Assembly: GCA_963708805.1 (NCBI GenBank)
Contig: CAVPUA010000003.1
Location: forward strand, 2,542,001-2,606,000
Source: CAVPUA01 sp963708805
Lineage (GTDB): Bacteria; Actinomycetota; Actinomycetes; Mycobacteriales; Jatrophihabitantaceae
Direction of reading: 5' to 3'
DNA: 64,000 nucleotides
The translations under genes and the position numbers were made by a program. The notes under the pieces are model-generated. The model worked only from the letters and a program-made list of their open reading frames with translations, did no database searches and was not told the origin of the DNA. Positions within the stretch are counted from its first letter, which is position 1; the number at the start of each line of letters is the position of its first letter. Of this stretch, positions 46,747 through 55,939 are shown piece after piece.

Positions 46747-47893
46747 GAGCTGTAGGCCGAGTTCTCTTCGACGTAGGCGTGCGAGAGATCGTTCGTCCAG
46801 ACGGTCGCCGCCTGGTCGCCGGCGTGCAGGTCGACGACGATGGCGATGTCCCGGCCGCTGAGGTCGCAACGGTCACGAGGCTCGCCGGGAGCGCCGGCCC
46901 GGCAGACCTGGATGCCGTTGATCGACACGTCGAGCTCGTCCGGCTCGAAGACCGCCGACGTCGTGCCGATGGCCGCGAGCACCCGGCCCCAGTTCGGATC
47001 GTTGCCGAACAGCGCGCACTTCAGCAGGTTGTTGCGGGCGATCGAGCGCGCGACCTCGACGGCGTCGTCCTCGGACGCGGCGCCGCGGACCAGGATCGAA
47101 ATCTCCTTGGTGGCGCCCTTCGGCGTCAGCGATGAGCTGGGCGGCCAGGTCGGCGCACACCGACGTCACGACGTCCTGCAGGTCGGCGACGGATGGCTCG
47201 ACGCCCGACGCCCCGCTGGCCATCAGCACGACGGTGTCGTTGGTCGACATGCAGCCGTCGGCGTCGACCCGGTCGAAGGTGACCCGAGTGGCCGCCCGCA
47301 GAACCGACGTCGAGGACGGCCGGGTCGGCCACGGCGTCGGTGGTGATCACGCACAGCATCGTGGCCAGGCCCGGCGCGAGCATGCCCGCGCCCTTGGCCA
47401 TTCCGCCGACGCCCCACCCCTCGCCCATGACGAGCGACTGCTTGGCGACGGTGTCGGTCGTGCGGATCGCGTCGGCAGCGAACTCACCACCGGCCGTGCT
47501 CAACGCGGCGGCGGCGGCGTCGGCCCCGCTGAGCAACTTGTCCATCGGGAGGCGCTCGCCGATCAGGCCGGTCGAGCAGACGATGACCTCGCCGGCACCG
47601 ATGCCCAGTAGCTCGGCCACGTGCTCGGCGGTGGTGTGCGTGTCGGCGAAGCCTTCGGGACCGGTGCAGGCGTTGGCGCCGCCGGCGTTCAGGATCACGG
47701 CCTTGGCCCGGCCGTCGTCCACCGCCTGCCGGCTCCACCGCACCGGCGCGGCCTGCACCCGATTGGACGTGAACACGGCCGCCACGGCATCGGACGGCCC
47801 GTCGTTGACGACCAGGGCGACATCGCGTCCGCCGCTGATCTTGATGCCGGCCGCGACACCGGCGGCCCGGAAGCCGTTCGGCGCGGTGATCAC
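46743..47893 (-). CDS. argJ: Bifunctional ornithine acetyltransferase/N-acetylglutamate synthase, frame breaks
   Basis: Self-processing Ntn-type enzyme that recycles the acetyl group. The self-cleavage site lies in KGAGMLAPGLATMLC (nucleophile threonine). The rest includes AGGANACTGPEGFADTH, TFDRVDADGCMSTNDTVVL (split by a break) and the C-terminal GNDPNWGRVLAAIG. Breaks are near 47310 and 47115. Presence of ArgJ means the operon uses the recycling acetyl cycle. The GTG overlaps the argC stop (GTGA). About 383 residues. Confidence 0.92.
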
Positions 47894-48897
47894 GGCGCGA
47901 CGCCGTCGACGGAGAGGCCGGCACCCTCGGGCAGGCCGAGCATGATGTTGGCGTTCTGGACGGCTTGACCGGCGGCCCCCTTGCCGAGGTTGTCGATGGC
48001 GCTCATGACGATCACCCGCCCGGAGTCGATGTCGACGGCCGGCTGCAGGTGCGCCGAGTTCGAGCCGAATGTCGCGGCCGTGTGCGCGACCTGCCCCTCC
48101 GGCAGCACGTGCACGAACTGCTCGCTGCCGTAGGCCGACTCGAGGACTTCCCGGACGTCGGCAGGAGTCACCCGCTTGACCGGCCGGGCCGTGACAGTGG
48201 CCAGGATGCCGCGCGGCATCGGAGCCAGGATCGGCGTCATCGACAGCGAACTCGCACCCGAGGCTTGCTTGATCTCAGGTACGTGCTGGTGGCTCCCGAC
48301 CTTGTACGGCGAGAGGTCGCCCATGACCTCGCTGCCGAGCAGGTTGACCTTGGCCGAGCGGCCCGCGCCCGACGTGCCGCTGGCGGCGACGACCACGACG
48401 TCCTCGGCCTCGACGAGGCCGGCCGCGATCAGGGGCGCCAAGGCCAGCGTGATCGCCACCGCGTAGCACCCCGTGTTCGCGACCCGGTCGGCGCGCGCGA
48501 TCTGGGCGCGCTGCCCCGGCAACTCGGGCAGCCCGTACGTCCACGTGCCCGGATGGGTGCCGCCGTAGTACCGAACGTAGGTGTCGGCGTCGACCAGACG
48601 GTGGTCGGCGCCGAGGTCGACGATCTTCGTCTCGCCCGGCATCGACTGCGCGAACGCACCGGACTCACCGTGGGGCAGGGCCAGGAAGATCACATCCGCG
48701 TCGCCGATCGCGTCGGGAGCGCAGAACGTCAAATGGGCCAGGGAGCGCAGATTCGGGTGCACCGCTCCGATCGACGCGCCCGCATTCGACGATGCGCTCG
48801 CTGCCACGACTTCGAACTCCGGATGGCCGGCGAGCAGACGAAGGAGTTCCCCTCCGGCATACCCGCTGGCTCCGGCGACTGCGACCCGATATCCCAT
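47890..48897 (-). CDS. argC: N-acetyl-gamma-glutamyl-phosphate reductase
   Basis: NADPH-dependent reductase, first gene of the operon. The N-terminal Rossmann GASGYAGGELLRLL (about residues 9-22), the active-site cysteine in NTGCYAVAITLALAPL (about 147) and GTSGAGRSAK are clear. 335 residues, intact. There is no Shine-Dalgarno before the ATG, and a -10-like CATAAT ends 7 bases upstream, suggesting a leaderless start. Confidence 0.95.
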   Translation of the reverse strand: MGYRVAVAGASGYAGGELLRLLAGHPEFEVVAASASSNAGASIGAVHPNLRSLAHLTFCAPDAIGDADVIFLALPHGESGAFAQSMPGETKIVDLGADHRLVDADTYVRYYGGTHPGTWTYGLPELPGQRAQIARADRVANTGCYAVAITLALAPLIAAGLVEAEDVVVVAASGTSGAGRSAKVNLLGSEVMGDLSPYKVGSHQHVPEIKQASGASSLSMTPILAPMPRGILATVTARPVKRVTPADVREVLESAYGSEQFVHVLPEGQVAHTAATFGSNSAHLQPAVDIDSGRVIVMSAIDNLGKGAAGQAVQNANIMLGLPEGAGLSVDGVAP

Positions 48898-48930
48898 GCG
48901 AACTATTATGCATGGTGTCGCAACTTCATA
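48898..48930 (-). promoter_or_regulatory. Candidate leaderless promoter/ArgR operator of the arg operon
   Basis: On the minus strand CATAAT (48905-48910) lies 7 bases before the argC ATG, with no ribosome site between. The surrounding CATGCATAATAGTTCGCATG has an imperfect dyad, and TATGAAGTTGCGA lies just upstream; both resemble ARG-box half-sites. No good -35 is visible. argR is inside the operon, so autoregulation here would be expected. Confidence 0.4.
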
Positions 48931-48977
48931 CGACGCGGTGGTCGAGCCGCGGGCCGTCGGCGGTCAGCCGCGCCGCG

Positions 48978-51455
48978 TCACGAGCGCAACCGCGCCCCGA
49001 ACAGCTCGTGCGTCCGCGCCACCGCCGCGTCACGGGCGGCCGTGGCTTCCTCGAGGGTCAACGTCCGGTCGGGTGCACGGAAACGCAACGCGAAGGCGAG
49101 CGACTTCAGGTCCGGACCGAGCCGGTCGGCGTCGGTGTAGACGTCGAACAGCCGCGCCGACTCGAGCAGTTCCCCGGCCGCCGCGCGCACGGCGGCGAGC
49201 ACGTCCGCGGCAGCGACCTCGACCGGCACGACCAGCGCGAGGTCGAGCAACACGGGCGGGTACGTGGACAGCACTGGGGCGTGCGCGGGCGGGGGCGGGG
49301 CGAACGCGTCGAGGTCGAGCTCGACGGCGCACGTCCGCGGCGGCAGGCCCATCGCCTCGACGACGCGGGGATCGAGCTCACCGGCGTGCCCGATGACCAC
49401 GCCGTCCAGGGTCAGCTCGGCACACCGGCCGGGATGCCAGGGCGCGTACTCGGCCGCGCGGACGCCGAGATCGGCCCGCGCGGTGCGGGCGACGACGCGA
49501 GCCAGTTCGACCGCGTCCGCCCATATCCCTGGACGGCCGGCCCCCCACCAGCCAGGTCGTTGCGTGGACCCGGCCAGGACCGCCGCGAGATGACGCGGCT
49601 GCGCCGGGAGCAGTGCCTCGAGCGCGGCGAGTTGATCGTCGGACGGCCGAGCGGAGACGCCGACGGTCGGGGCGGCCGCGGTCGGCTTGGCGAGGAAGAC
49701 CAGACCGACCTCGAACAGCGAAACGTCACGGTTGCCGCGGCCGATGTTGCGGGCGAGCGCTCCGAGCAGCCCTGGCAGGAGCGACGTCCGCAACTCGGGC
49801 TCGGCGTCGGAGAGCGGATTGGCCAAGCGGCTGGCATCGCGCCGCGGGTCATCGAGCGGTTCACGCAACACGTCGTGTACGGAGGCCGCGTTGAACGGAT
49901 AGTTCAGTACCTCGGAGAAGCCGGCCGCCGCAACCGCGCGCGTGACCGCCCGCCGCCACCGCTGGGCATCGGTCAGCCCCCGCCCGGGAGGCGGCGTGGG
50001 CAGCGCCGAGGGCAACTTGTCGTAGCCGACCAGGCGCACGACCTCTTCGACCAGGTCAGCCGGATCGGTGAGATCAGGACGCCACGACGGCGGGATGACG
50101 GTCAGCACCTCGCCGGCGTCGACGGTGCAGCCGACTCGTTCGAGCGCGGACACCACGGTGTCGTGATCGATCGGCATCCCGGCCAGCTCGGACGGACGGG
50201 CCGGCCGCAGGGCGATCGACTGGGGAGCTGGTCCGTCGCCGACCACCGTGTAGCCGGGCGCGGCCGTGGCGCCGCCGAACTCGACGAGCAGGTCGACACA
50301 GCGCTGCAACGCGACGCCGGCGATGGCCGGATCGACGCCGCGCTCGAATCGCTTGGCCGCCTCGCTCGGCAGCCGGTGGCGCCGGACGGCGCGGGCGATC
50401 GACCCCGGGTCCCAGTGCGCCGCCTCGAGGACGATCTCGGTGGTGGCGTCGCCGATCTCGGTCGACGCACCGCCCATCACGCCGGCGACGGCGATGGGGC
50501 CGGTGTCGTCGGTCACGACCAGGTCGTCGGGATCCAGCGCCCGCGCCGATCCGTCGAGCGTCGTGATCTTCTCGCCGAGGTTCGCCCGACGGACACCGAG
50601 CCCGCCGGTGAGCTTCGAGCGGTCGAAGGCATGGAGCGGCTGTCCGGTCTCGAGCATGACGTAGTTGGTGACGTCGACCGCCAACGAGATCGAGCGCATG
50701 CCGGCCGCACGCAGGCGCTGTCGCATCCAGTCCGGGGTCGGAGCGTTCGGGTCGAGGCCGCTGACGGCCCGGGCCGAGAACTGGTCGCAGCCCTCGGGAT
50801 CGCTCACCACGACCGGGTAGGCCCCCCCGTCGGCCGGCGGGACCGTCAGGTCGGCGACATCGCGGAACGGCACGTCCAGCGCAGTGGCGGCTTCGCGCGC
50901 CAGGCCACGAATCGACAGGCAGTAGCCACGATCGGGCGTGACGGCGATCGTGAGGACCGCGTCGCGCAGACCGAGCACGTCCAGCGCGTCTGCCCCGGGA
51001 GTGCCGCTGTCGAGCACCAGGATTCCGGAATGATCATCACCGATGCCGAGCTCGCGGACCGAGCAGATCATGCCGTCCGAGACGTGGCCGTACGTCTTGC
51101 GCGCCGAGATCTCGAAGTCCCCCGGCAGGACGGCGCCCGGCAGGGCAACGACGACGAGGTCGCCCGCACCGAAGTTGTGCGCGCCGCAGACGATGCCACG
51201 CGGTTCACCGTCACCGACGTCGACCTGACACCAGTTGATCGTCTTGCCGTTCTTCTGCGGCTCGGGTTCGACCGACTCGACCCGTCCGACCACGATCGGA
51301 CCGCGCACCGCGTCGCCGGCCGCGTCGATCGCCTCGATCTCGAGTCCGACCCGCACGAGGGCGTCACCGAGTTCGCGCGCACTGATCCCGTCGGGCAGAT
51401 CGGCGAACTCGGCGATCCAGCCCACGGGGGCGTGGACGACGCCACCACCAGGCAT
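48978..51455 (-). CDS. pheT: Phenylalanyl-tRNA synthetase beta subunit
   Basis: 825 residues, intact. Domains in order: EMAP/tRNA-binding domain (GRVESVEP, DVGDGEPRGIVCGAHNF at about 57-96), B3/B4 editing region (GYCLSIRGLAREAA, ending in the ARR-like part), B5 (AVDVTNYVMLETGQPLHAFD with RWW-like residues), then the catalytic-like core and the C-terminal ferredoxin-like anticodon domain (FDVYTDADRLGP, KSLAFALRFRAPDRTLTLEE, split by motif). It follows pheS after one base. Confidence 0.97.
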   Translation of the reverse strand: MPGGGVVHAPVGWIAEFADLPDGISARELGDALVRVGLEIEAIDAAGDAVRGPIVVGRVESVEPEPQKNGKTINWCQVDVGDGEPRGIVCGAHNFGAGDLVVVALPGAVLPGDFEISARKTYGHVSDGMICSVRELGIGDDHSGILVLDSGTPGADALDVLGLRDAVLTIAVTPDRGYCLSIRGLAREAATALDVPFRDVADLTVPPADGGAYPVVVSDPEGCDQFSARAVSGLDPNAPTPDWMRQRLRAAGMRSISLAVDVTNYVMLETGQPLHAFDRSKLTGGLGVRRANLGEKITTLDGSARALDPDDLVVTDDTGPIAVAGVMGGASTEIGDATTEIVLEAAHWDPGSIARAVRRHRLPSEAAKRFERGVDPAIAGVALQRCVDLLVEFGGATAAPGYTVVGDGPAPQSIALRPARPSELAGMPIDHDTVVSALERVGCTVDAGEVLTVIPPSWRPDLTDPADLVEEVVRLVGYDKLPSALPTPPPGRGLTDAQRWRRAVTRAVAAAGFSEVLNYPFNAASVHDVLREPLDDPRRDASRLANPLSDAEPELRTSLLPGLLGALARNIGRGNRDVSLFEVGLVFLAKPTAAAPTVGVSARPSDDQLAALEALLPAQPRHLAAVLAGSTQRPGWWGAGRPGIWADAVELARVVARTARADLGVRAAEYAPWHPGRCAELTLDGVVIGHAGELDPRVVEAMGLPPRTCAVELDLDAFAPPPPAHAPVLSTYPPVLLDLALVVPVEVAAADVLAAVRAAAGELLESARLFDVYTDADRLGPDLKSLAFALRFRAPDRTLTLEEATAARDAAVARTHELFGARLRS

Positions 51456-51456
51456 G

Positions 51457-52575
51457 TCAGGCCTCCATGCCGAAAGCCGCGGTGTAACGGACGTCGCCCT
51501 CGACCATGTCGCGCAGGTCGGCGGCGTCGTTGCGGAACATCATCGTCCGCTCGATCCCCATGCCGAACGCGAAGCCCGAGTAGCGCTCGGGATCGATACC
51601 GCAGGCCGTGAGCACCCGGGGGTTGACCAGCCCGCAGCCACCCCACTCGATCCAGCCGGCACTGCCGCACGTACGGCACGGGCGGTCGGGATTACCCACC
51701 GACTCACCGCGGCAGACGAAGCAGATGAGGTCGACCTCGGCGCTCGGTTCGGTGAACGGGAAGTAGGACGGGCGCAGTCGCGTCACGATGCCGGGCCCGA
51801 ACATGGCGGCGGCCATGTGGTCGAGCGTGCCCTTGAGGTGCGCCATCGTGATGCCCTCGTCCACCGCCAACCCTTCGAGCTGGTGGAACACCGGCGAGTG
51901 GGTGGCGTCGAGCTCGTCGGTGCGGAACACCTTGCCCGGACAGACCACGTAGATCGGTGGTTCGCGCGTCAACATCGTGCGGACCTGGACCGGTGAGGTG
52001 TGCGTGCGCAGCACCACGCCTGAGTCGGCCGCGCCATCCGCGCCCTGGAGGAAGAACGTGTCCATCATCGAGCGGGCCGGGTGGTCGGGGCCCATGTTCA
52101 GCGCGTCGAAGTTGAACCATTCGGACTCGGCTTCCGGCCCTTCGGCGACCTCGTAGCCCATCGCCACGAAGACGTCGGCCAGGTACTCCTGGATCGTCGT
52201 GAGCGGGTGCCGTGCCCCCTGCACCTGGCGGTCCCACGGCAACGTCACGTCCACGCTCTCGTCGATCAGGACGCGGGCGTCGCGTTCGGACTCCAGTTCG
52301 GCCTGCCGGGCTTCGATCAGCTCGCGAACCAGAGTGCGGGCCTGTCCGACGCGCTGGCCGGCGGCCTTCTTGGCGGCCGGCGGCAGGGCGCCGATCTCGC
52401 GGTTGGCGAGGGCCAACGGCGAGCGGTCGCCGTCATGGGCCAACCGGGCGGCCTTCAACTCGTCCAGGTCAGACGCCGCGGCAACGGCGGTGTTGGCGTC
52501 CGCGACGTAGCCGGCGATCGCCTCGGGCTGCAGCACGCTCACCTCGACCGGGTCGAAGCTCGGGTTCGGGGGCAT
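51457..52575 (-). CDS. pheS: Phenylalanyl-tRNA synthetase alpha subunit
   Basis: 372 residues, intact. N-terminal coiled coil (VRELIEARQAELESERD), then class-II motifs: motif 1 HPLTTIQEYLADVFVAMGY, motif 2 (GKVFRTDELDATHSPVFHQ) and motif 3 (GFAFGMGIERTMMFRN). A CFVCRG...CRTCG insert near 285-305 may bind zinc. The ATG has AAGGA 7 bases ahead. A 212-base region separates it from tsnR; I see no T-box or leader peptide there. Confidence 0.97.
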   Translation of the reverse strand: MPPNPSFDPVEVSVLQPEAIAGYVADANTAVAAASDLDELKAARLAHDGDRSPLALANREIGALPPAAKKAAGQRVGQARTLVRELIEARQAELESERDARVLIDESVDVTLPWDRQVQGARHPLTTIQEYLADVFVAMGYEVAEGPEAESEWFNFDALNMGPDHPARSMMDTFFLQGADGAADSGVVLRTHTSPVQVRTMLTREPPIYVVCPGKVFRTDELDATHSPVFHQLEGLAVDEGITMAHLKGTLDHMAAAMFGPGIVTRLRPSYFPFTEPSAEVDLICFVCRGESVGNPDRPCRTCGSAGWIEWGGCGLVNPRVLTACGIDPERYSGFAFGMGIERTMMFRNDAADLRDMVEGDVRYTAAFGMEA

Positions 52576-52787
52576 GCGGATTCCTTGTTCTCGATCGGCG
52601 GGTGGCTATGAGTGTCCATTGTCCCGCAGGCGCCCACTCACTTCCGTCAGGGTCGGCCCCGTGGTCATTTGTCGCTTGGCCACCCTGCCGACCGTGTGAG
52701 CGCCCGAAATGTGGCTGGGAGGGTGTCCAAGCGGGCGGGCAAACGCCGAGCGGGGCCGACTGGACGGTCACGACGTCGGCGAAGGAG

Positions 52788-53585
52788 TCACCGGCGCTGG
52801 GCGCGGGCGCTCGCATAGAGGCAGATGGCGGCCGCGGCGGCCAGGTTCAGGCTCTCGGCCCGTCCGTGGATGGGGACTCGCACCCGCTCGTCCGCGGCGA
52901 CCAAGACGTCGGGCGGGAGGCCGTGCGCCTCGCTGCCGAACAACCAGAGCGTCGGACGTCTCAAGCTGCCATCGAGGTCGAGGTCATCGAGATCGCGCTC
53001 GCCCGATCCGCTCGTGGCCAGCGACCTCAGACCGACCGACCGCGCGGCGGCCACGACCTCGACGGCGGTCACGTCGAGCACGACGGGCAGGTGGAACAGA
53101 CTTCCGGCGCTCGCCCGGACGCACTTGCCGTTGTAGACGTCCACTCCGCCGGCCAGGACGACCGCGTCCGCACCGGCGGCGTCGGCGGTCCGGATCACCG
53201 TGCCGGCGTTGCCCGGGTCGTTGGAGCTCGACCAGCACCGCGACCAGGCGCGGCGCCCCGGCGAGCGCGGCGCCGAGAGGGACATCCACCCGGCGGCAGA
53301 CCGCGACGAGGCCCTGCGGGGTCACCGTCTCGGACAGGGCGGTAGCAGCCTTGACGCTGATCTCGGCGACCTCGTGGCCGATCCCAGCAGGTCGGCGTTG
53401 CGGTCGATGGCGTCAGCGGTCGCGAACAACTCGACGACCGCGTCGGCCGCGAGCGCCTCGCGCACGGCCTGTGCGCCCTCGGCAAGAAACAGCCCGGCCT
53501 CGCGACGACCCTTGCGGCTGGTGAGCCGCCGAGCCGAGGCGAGCCGGGCGTTGCTGTCGCTGAGCAGTGGCCAGACCGCTGTCAG
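52788..53585 (-). CDS. TrmH/SpoU-family RNA 2'-O-methyltransferase, frame breaks
   Basis: Rv1644 (TsnR)-type enzyme of about 265 residues in the rplT-tsnR-pheS order. The N-terminal part (LLSDSNARLASARRLTSRKG; FLAEGAQAVREAL) is the substrate-binding domain. The C-terminal SPOUT knot contains NDPGNAGTVIRTADAAGADA, WLFGSEAHGLP and VPIHGRAESLNLAAAAA, the three SpoU motifs. The frame breaks near 53385 and 53225. The only start available is a CTG overlapping the rplT stop (CTGA). Confidence 0.88.
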
Positions 53586-53980
53586 GCGGCCGAGGACTGA
53601 GCGGCGGCGCCACCAGTGCCCTCGGCGGCCACGGCGGCGCGGGCAACCTCGACGAGCGCGCTGAACGCGGCCTCGTCGTTGACGGCCAGGTCGGCGAGCA
53701 CCTTGCGGTCGGCCTCGACGCCGGCCAGACGCAGACCCTGGATGAAGCGGTTGTAGGTCATGTCGTTGGCGCGGGCCGCCGCGTTGATGCGGGTGATCCA
53801 GAGCTGGCGGAAGTCGCCCTTCTTCGCCTTGCGGTCGCGGTAGGAGTACGTGGCCGAGTGAAGCAGCTGCTCCTTGGCCTTGCGGTAGAGCCGCGAGCGC
53901 TGGCCGCGGTAGCCCGACGCTGCTTCGAGAGTGCTACGGCGCTTCTTCTGGGCATTCACTGCCCTCTTGACGCGTGCCAC
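53582..53980 (-). CDS. rplT: 50S ribosomal protein L20
   Basis: Assembly-initiator protein of the large subunit. MARVKRAVNAQKKRRSTLE and FRQLWITRINAAARANDMTYNRF (in two parts) are characteristic. 132 residues, a little longer than usual because of an Ala/Gly/Ser tail. GTG start with GAGGA 7 bases upstream. Intact. Confidence 0.97.
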   Translation of the reverse strand: MARVKRAVNAQKKRRSTLEAASGYRGQRSRLYRKAKEQLLHSATYSYRDRKAKKGDFRQLWITRINAAARANDMTYNRFIQGLRLAGVEADRKVLADLAVNDEAAFSALVEVARAAVAAEGTGGAAAQSSAA

Positions 53981-54034
53981 GGTGGTTCCTCAGTTCTAGT
54001 CGGTGAATCGGGACAGAGATGATCGGCGGCGCTG

Positions 54035-54230
54035 TTAGCGACCCAGCAGGCGCTTGACGCGGGGAGCGTCAGACGGGCGCGACCTCGACGGTGCCGGTGA
54101 GGCGGCGGGTGATCCGCGAGGACTTGCGCTCGAGCAGGTGGCGCTTGCCGGCCTGCTCGGTCAGCAGCTTGCCCGTGCCCGTCACCTTGACGCGCTTCTT
54201 CATCCCGCTGTGGGTCTTGTTCTTCGGCAT
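54035..54230 (-). CDS. rpmI: 50S ribosomal protein L35, one-base insertion
   Basis: The frame from the ATG at 54230 reads MPKNKTHSGMKKRVKVTGTG, then KRHLLERKSSRITRRLTG, and hits a premature TGA after VEVAPV. The GGG at 54075-54077 (CCC on the coding strand) has one base too many: dropping it gives VEVAPSDAPRVKRLLGR and the stop at 54035-54037, exactly the expected ~64-residue L35. An essential gene cannot tolerate this break, so it is almost certainly a sequence error. It lies 45 bases after infC. Confidence 0.93.
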
Positions 54231-54275
54231 CGAAATGCTCTCTCTGCTAAACGGATCGCTGGCGGGGCCGAGGGC

Positions 54276-54839
54276 CTATTCGGCCACGGGCTCCGGTTCG
54301 ACTTCTCTGGACGCTCGGGTGATCTTCGTGCTGCGATGCGGTGCGACGACCATGATCATGTTGCGGCCGTCCTGCTTGGGCGAGGACTCCACGAAGCCGA
54401 GCTCCTGGATGTCCTCGGCCAGTCGCTGCAGCAACCGGAATCCGAGTTCGGGACGCGACTGCTCGCGGCCACGGAACATGATCGTGATCTTGACCTTGTC
54501 GCCGGCCTTCAGGAACCGCTCGACGTGACCCTTCTTGGTCTCGTAGTCGTGCGAGTCGATCTTGGGCCGGAGCTTCATTTCCTTGATGACGGTCAACGCC
54601 TGATTGCGACGAGCCTCACGGGCCTTCTGCGCGTTCTCGTACTTGAACTTGCCGTAGTCCATGAGCTTGCAGACTGGCGGGCGCGCCATCGGTGCGACCT
54701 CGACCAGATCCAGATCGGCTTCGGCGGCCAGCTCGAGTGCTTTGCCGATCGGCACGATGCCGACCTGCTCGCCCTCGGGGCCGACTAGACGGACCTCGGG
54801 AACACGGATCCGGTCGTTGATCCTCGGTTCGGAACTGAT
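54276..54839 (-). CDS. infC: Translation initiation factor IF-3
   Basis: Selects start codons and keeps 30S subunits free. Both domains are intact: N-terminal EPRINDRIRVPEVRLVG and PPVCKLMDYGKFKYE, and C-terminal KEMKLRPKIDSHDYETK, KVKITIMFRGREQSRPELG and PKQDGRNMIMVVAP. I place the start at the ATC at 54839 because an AGGAGG lies 4 bases upstream and rare AUU/AUC/AUA starts are an infC hallmark (autoregulation). An in-frame ATG at 54896 exists but has no ribosome site. Confidence 0.93.
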   Translation of the reverse strand: MSSEPRINDRIRVPEVRLVGPEGEQVGIVPIGKALELAAEADLDLVEVAPMARPPVCKLMDYGKFKYENAQKAREARRNQALTVIKEMKLRPKIDSHDYETKKGHVERFLKAGDKVKITIMFRGREQSRPELGFRLLQRLAEDIQELGFVESSPKQDGRNMIMVVAPHRSTKITRASREVEPEPVAE

Positions 54840-55121
54840 GGGACCTCCTACGTTTGGTCTTCTGGTGTCACTGGTGCTGCTGATCGGGGCCGACATGACG
54901 AAGGCCCCGCTGCGGCGTACGCACGGGGCCTCTCTGACATCCGACCGAGTCCGCTCACGGCACGCCGATGACGAGCCGGGCCGACCCGGCTCGGGCCGAA
55001 CCTGACGGACCGGACCCGGCGCACCGATCTGGTCTGGTGGCACGGGTGGGACGCTTCGAGAAGCTTCCGCTTGCACACCCCCGCCTTGGACGGAGGTTGG
55101 TCGCAATGACAGGGTATCAGC
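54840..55121 (-). promoter_or_regulatory. Long structured infC leader
   Basis: 282 bases divergent from the DUF1844 gene. It has a TACCCT (-10-like, 55111-55116), then a GC-rich leader. Near its end GGCCCCG...CGGGGCC (about 54903-54930) forms a strong hairpin that could be an attenuator, followed by AGGAGG before the ATC start. IF-3 is known to autoregulate at its start codon; a leader hairpin as well is inferred from sequence. Confidence 0.5.
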
Positions 55122-55574
55122 GTGGCTGACGATTCCGTAAATGGCGACCGGCAAGAGAAGAACGCCGCGCCGGGCGCGCAGATTCCGGGCAGCGCCTCGT
55201 CGCCGCACCCCAACAGCAGCATCCCGCTGCCCGCACACGGCTTCGACCGCCTGGACGAACTGGACGAACTGCCGGTCCGCGAGCTGGCCGACATTCCCGC
55301 GGTCGAGGTGATCAGCCGGGCCGCGGTGATGCTGATGAGCGCCTCGGCCGAGAAGCTCGGCCTGGCCCCGGGCGGACAACCGGCGATCGACCTGGACGAG
55401 GCGCGCCGGTTGATCACCACGCTGGCCGGTCTCGTCGCCGCGTCCCAGGACTTCCTCGGCATCCACCGCCAGCCTCTGCGCGACGGCGTGCGGACCCTGC
55501 AAGCGGCGTTCCGCGAGGCGTCCTCGTATCCGGACGAGCCGGGCGAGGGCCCGGGCGAGAAGTACCTGCGCTAG
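55122..55574 (+). CDS. DUF1844 domain protein
   Basis: 150 residues. The C-terminal half ISRAAVMLMSASAEKLGL, then DLDEARRLITTLAGLV and HRQPLRDGVRTLQAAFREA matches PF08899, a small helical family always near infC in actinobacteria (Rv1642 region). The first ~45 residues are Ala/Ser/Pro-rich and likely disordered. No function is known. GTG start without a clear ribosome site, possibly leaderless. Intact. Confidence 0.88.
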   Translation: MADDSVNGDRQEKNAAPGAQIPGSASSPHPNSSIPLPAHGFDRLDELDELPVRELADIPAVEVISRAAVMLMSASAEKLGLAPGGQPAIDLDEARRLITTLAGLVAASQDFLGIHRQPLRDGVRTLQAAFREASSYPDEPGEGPGEKYLR

Positions 55575-55607
55575 CCGTCTATCGACCGACGACGCCCGGA
55601 ACCTGGA

Positions 55608-55628
55608 CGTAACACGTCGGGCATTACG
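55608..55628. promoter_or_regulatory. Dyad in the ureA upstream region
   Basis: CGTAA-11-TTACG lies 8 bases before the ureA ATG, in the 62-base gap after DUF1844. CATTAC within it could be a weak -10. It resembles nitrogen-regulator (GlnR) half-sites only loosely, and the spacing does not match a standard box. Confidence 0.25.
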
Positions 55629-55636
55629 GTTCGTCC

Positions 55637-55939
55637 ATGCGGCTGACCGAGCACGAGCAGGAGCGGCTGATGATCACGCTCGCCGCCGATGTGGCCGAGC
55701 GGCGCCGGGCGCGCGGGCTGAAGCTGAACTACCCCGAGGCGGTCGCCATCCTGACGTCGTACGTGCTCGAGGGGGCCCGCGACGGCCGGACGGTGGCCGA
55801 ACTGATGACGTCGGGTCGCGCCGTGCTCACCCGCGACGACGTGCTCGACGGCGTGCCCGAGATGATCGAGTCGGTGCAGGTGGAGGCGACCTTTCCCGAC
55901 GGCACCAAGCTGGTCACCCTGCACGGGCCGATCGCATGA
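55637..55939 (+). CDS. ureA: Urease gamma subunit
   Basis: 100-residue structural subunit. MRLTEHEQERLMITLAADV, LNYPEAVAILTSYVLEGARD and VQVEATFPDGTKLVTLH (with the final HPI-like end) match UreA exactly in length and pattern. It is the first gene of ureABCFGD. Little Shine-Dalgarno. Intact. Confidence 0.97.
   Translation: MRLTEHEQERLMITLAADVAERRRARGLKLNYPEAVAILTSYVLEGARDGRTVAELMTSGRAVLTRDDVLDGVPEMIESVQVEATFPDGTKLVTLHGPIA

Noticed and set aside
48792..51611. A 939-codon open frame on the plus strand
   Set aside because: It lies opposite intact pheT; composition is Arg/Asp/Gly-rich with no motif. Long antisense frames are expected at this GC content.
52576..52787. T-box or phenylalanine leader before pheS
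   Set aside because: No T-box core, no Phe-rich leader peptide and no terminator/antiterminator pair could be seen.
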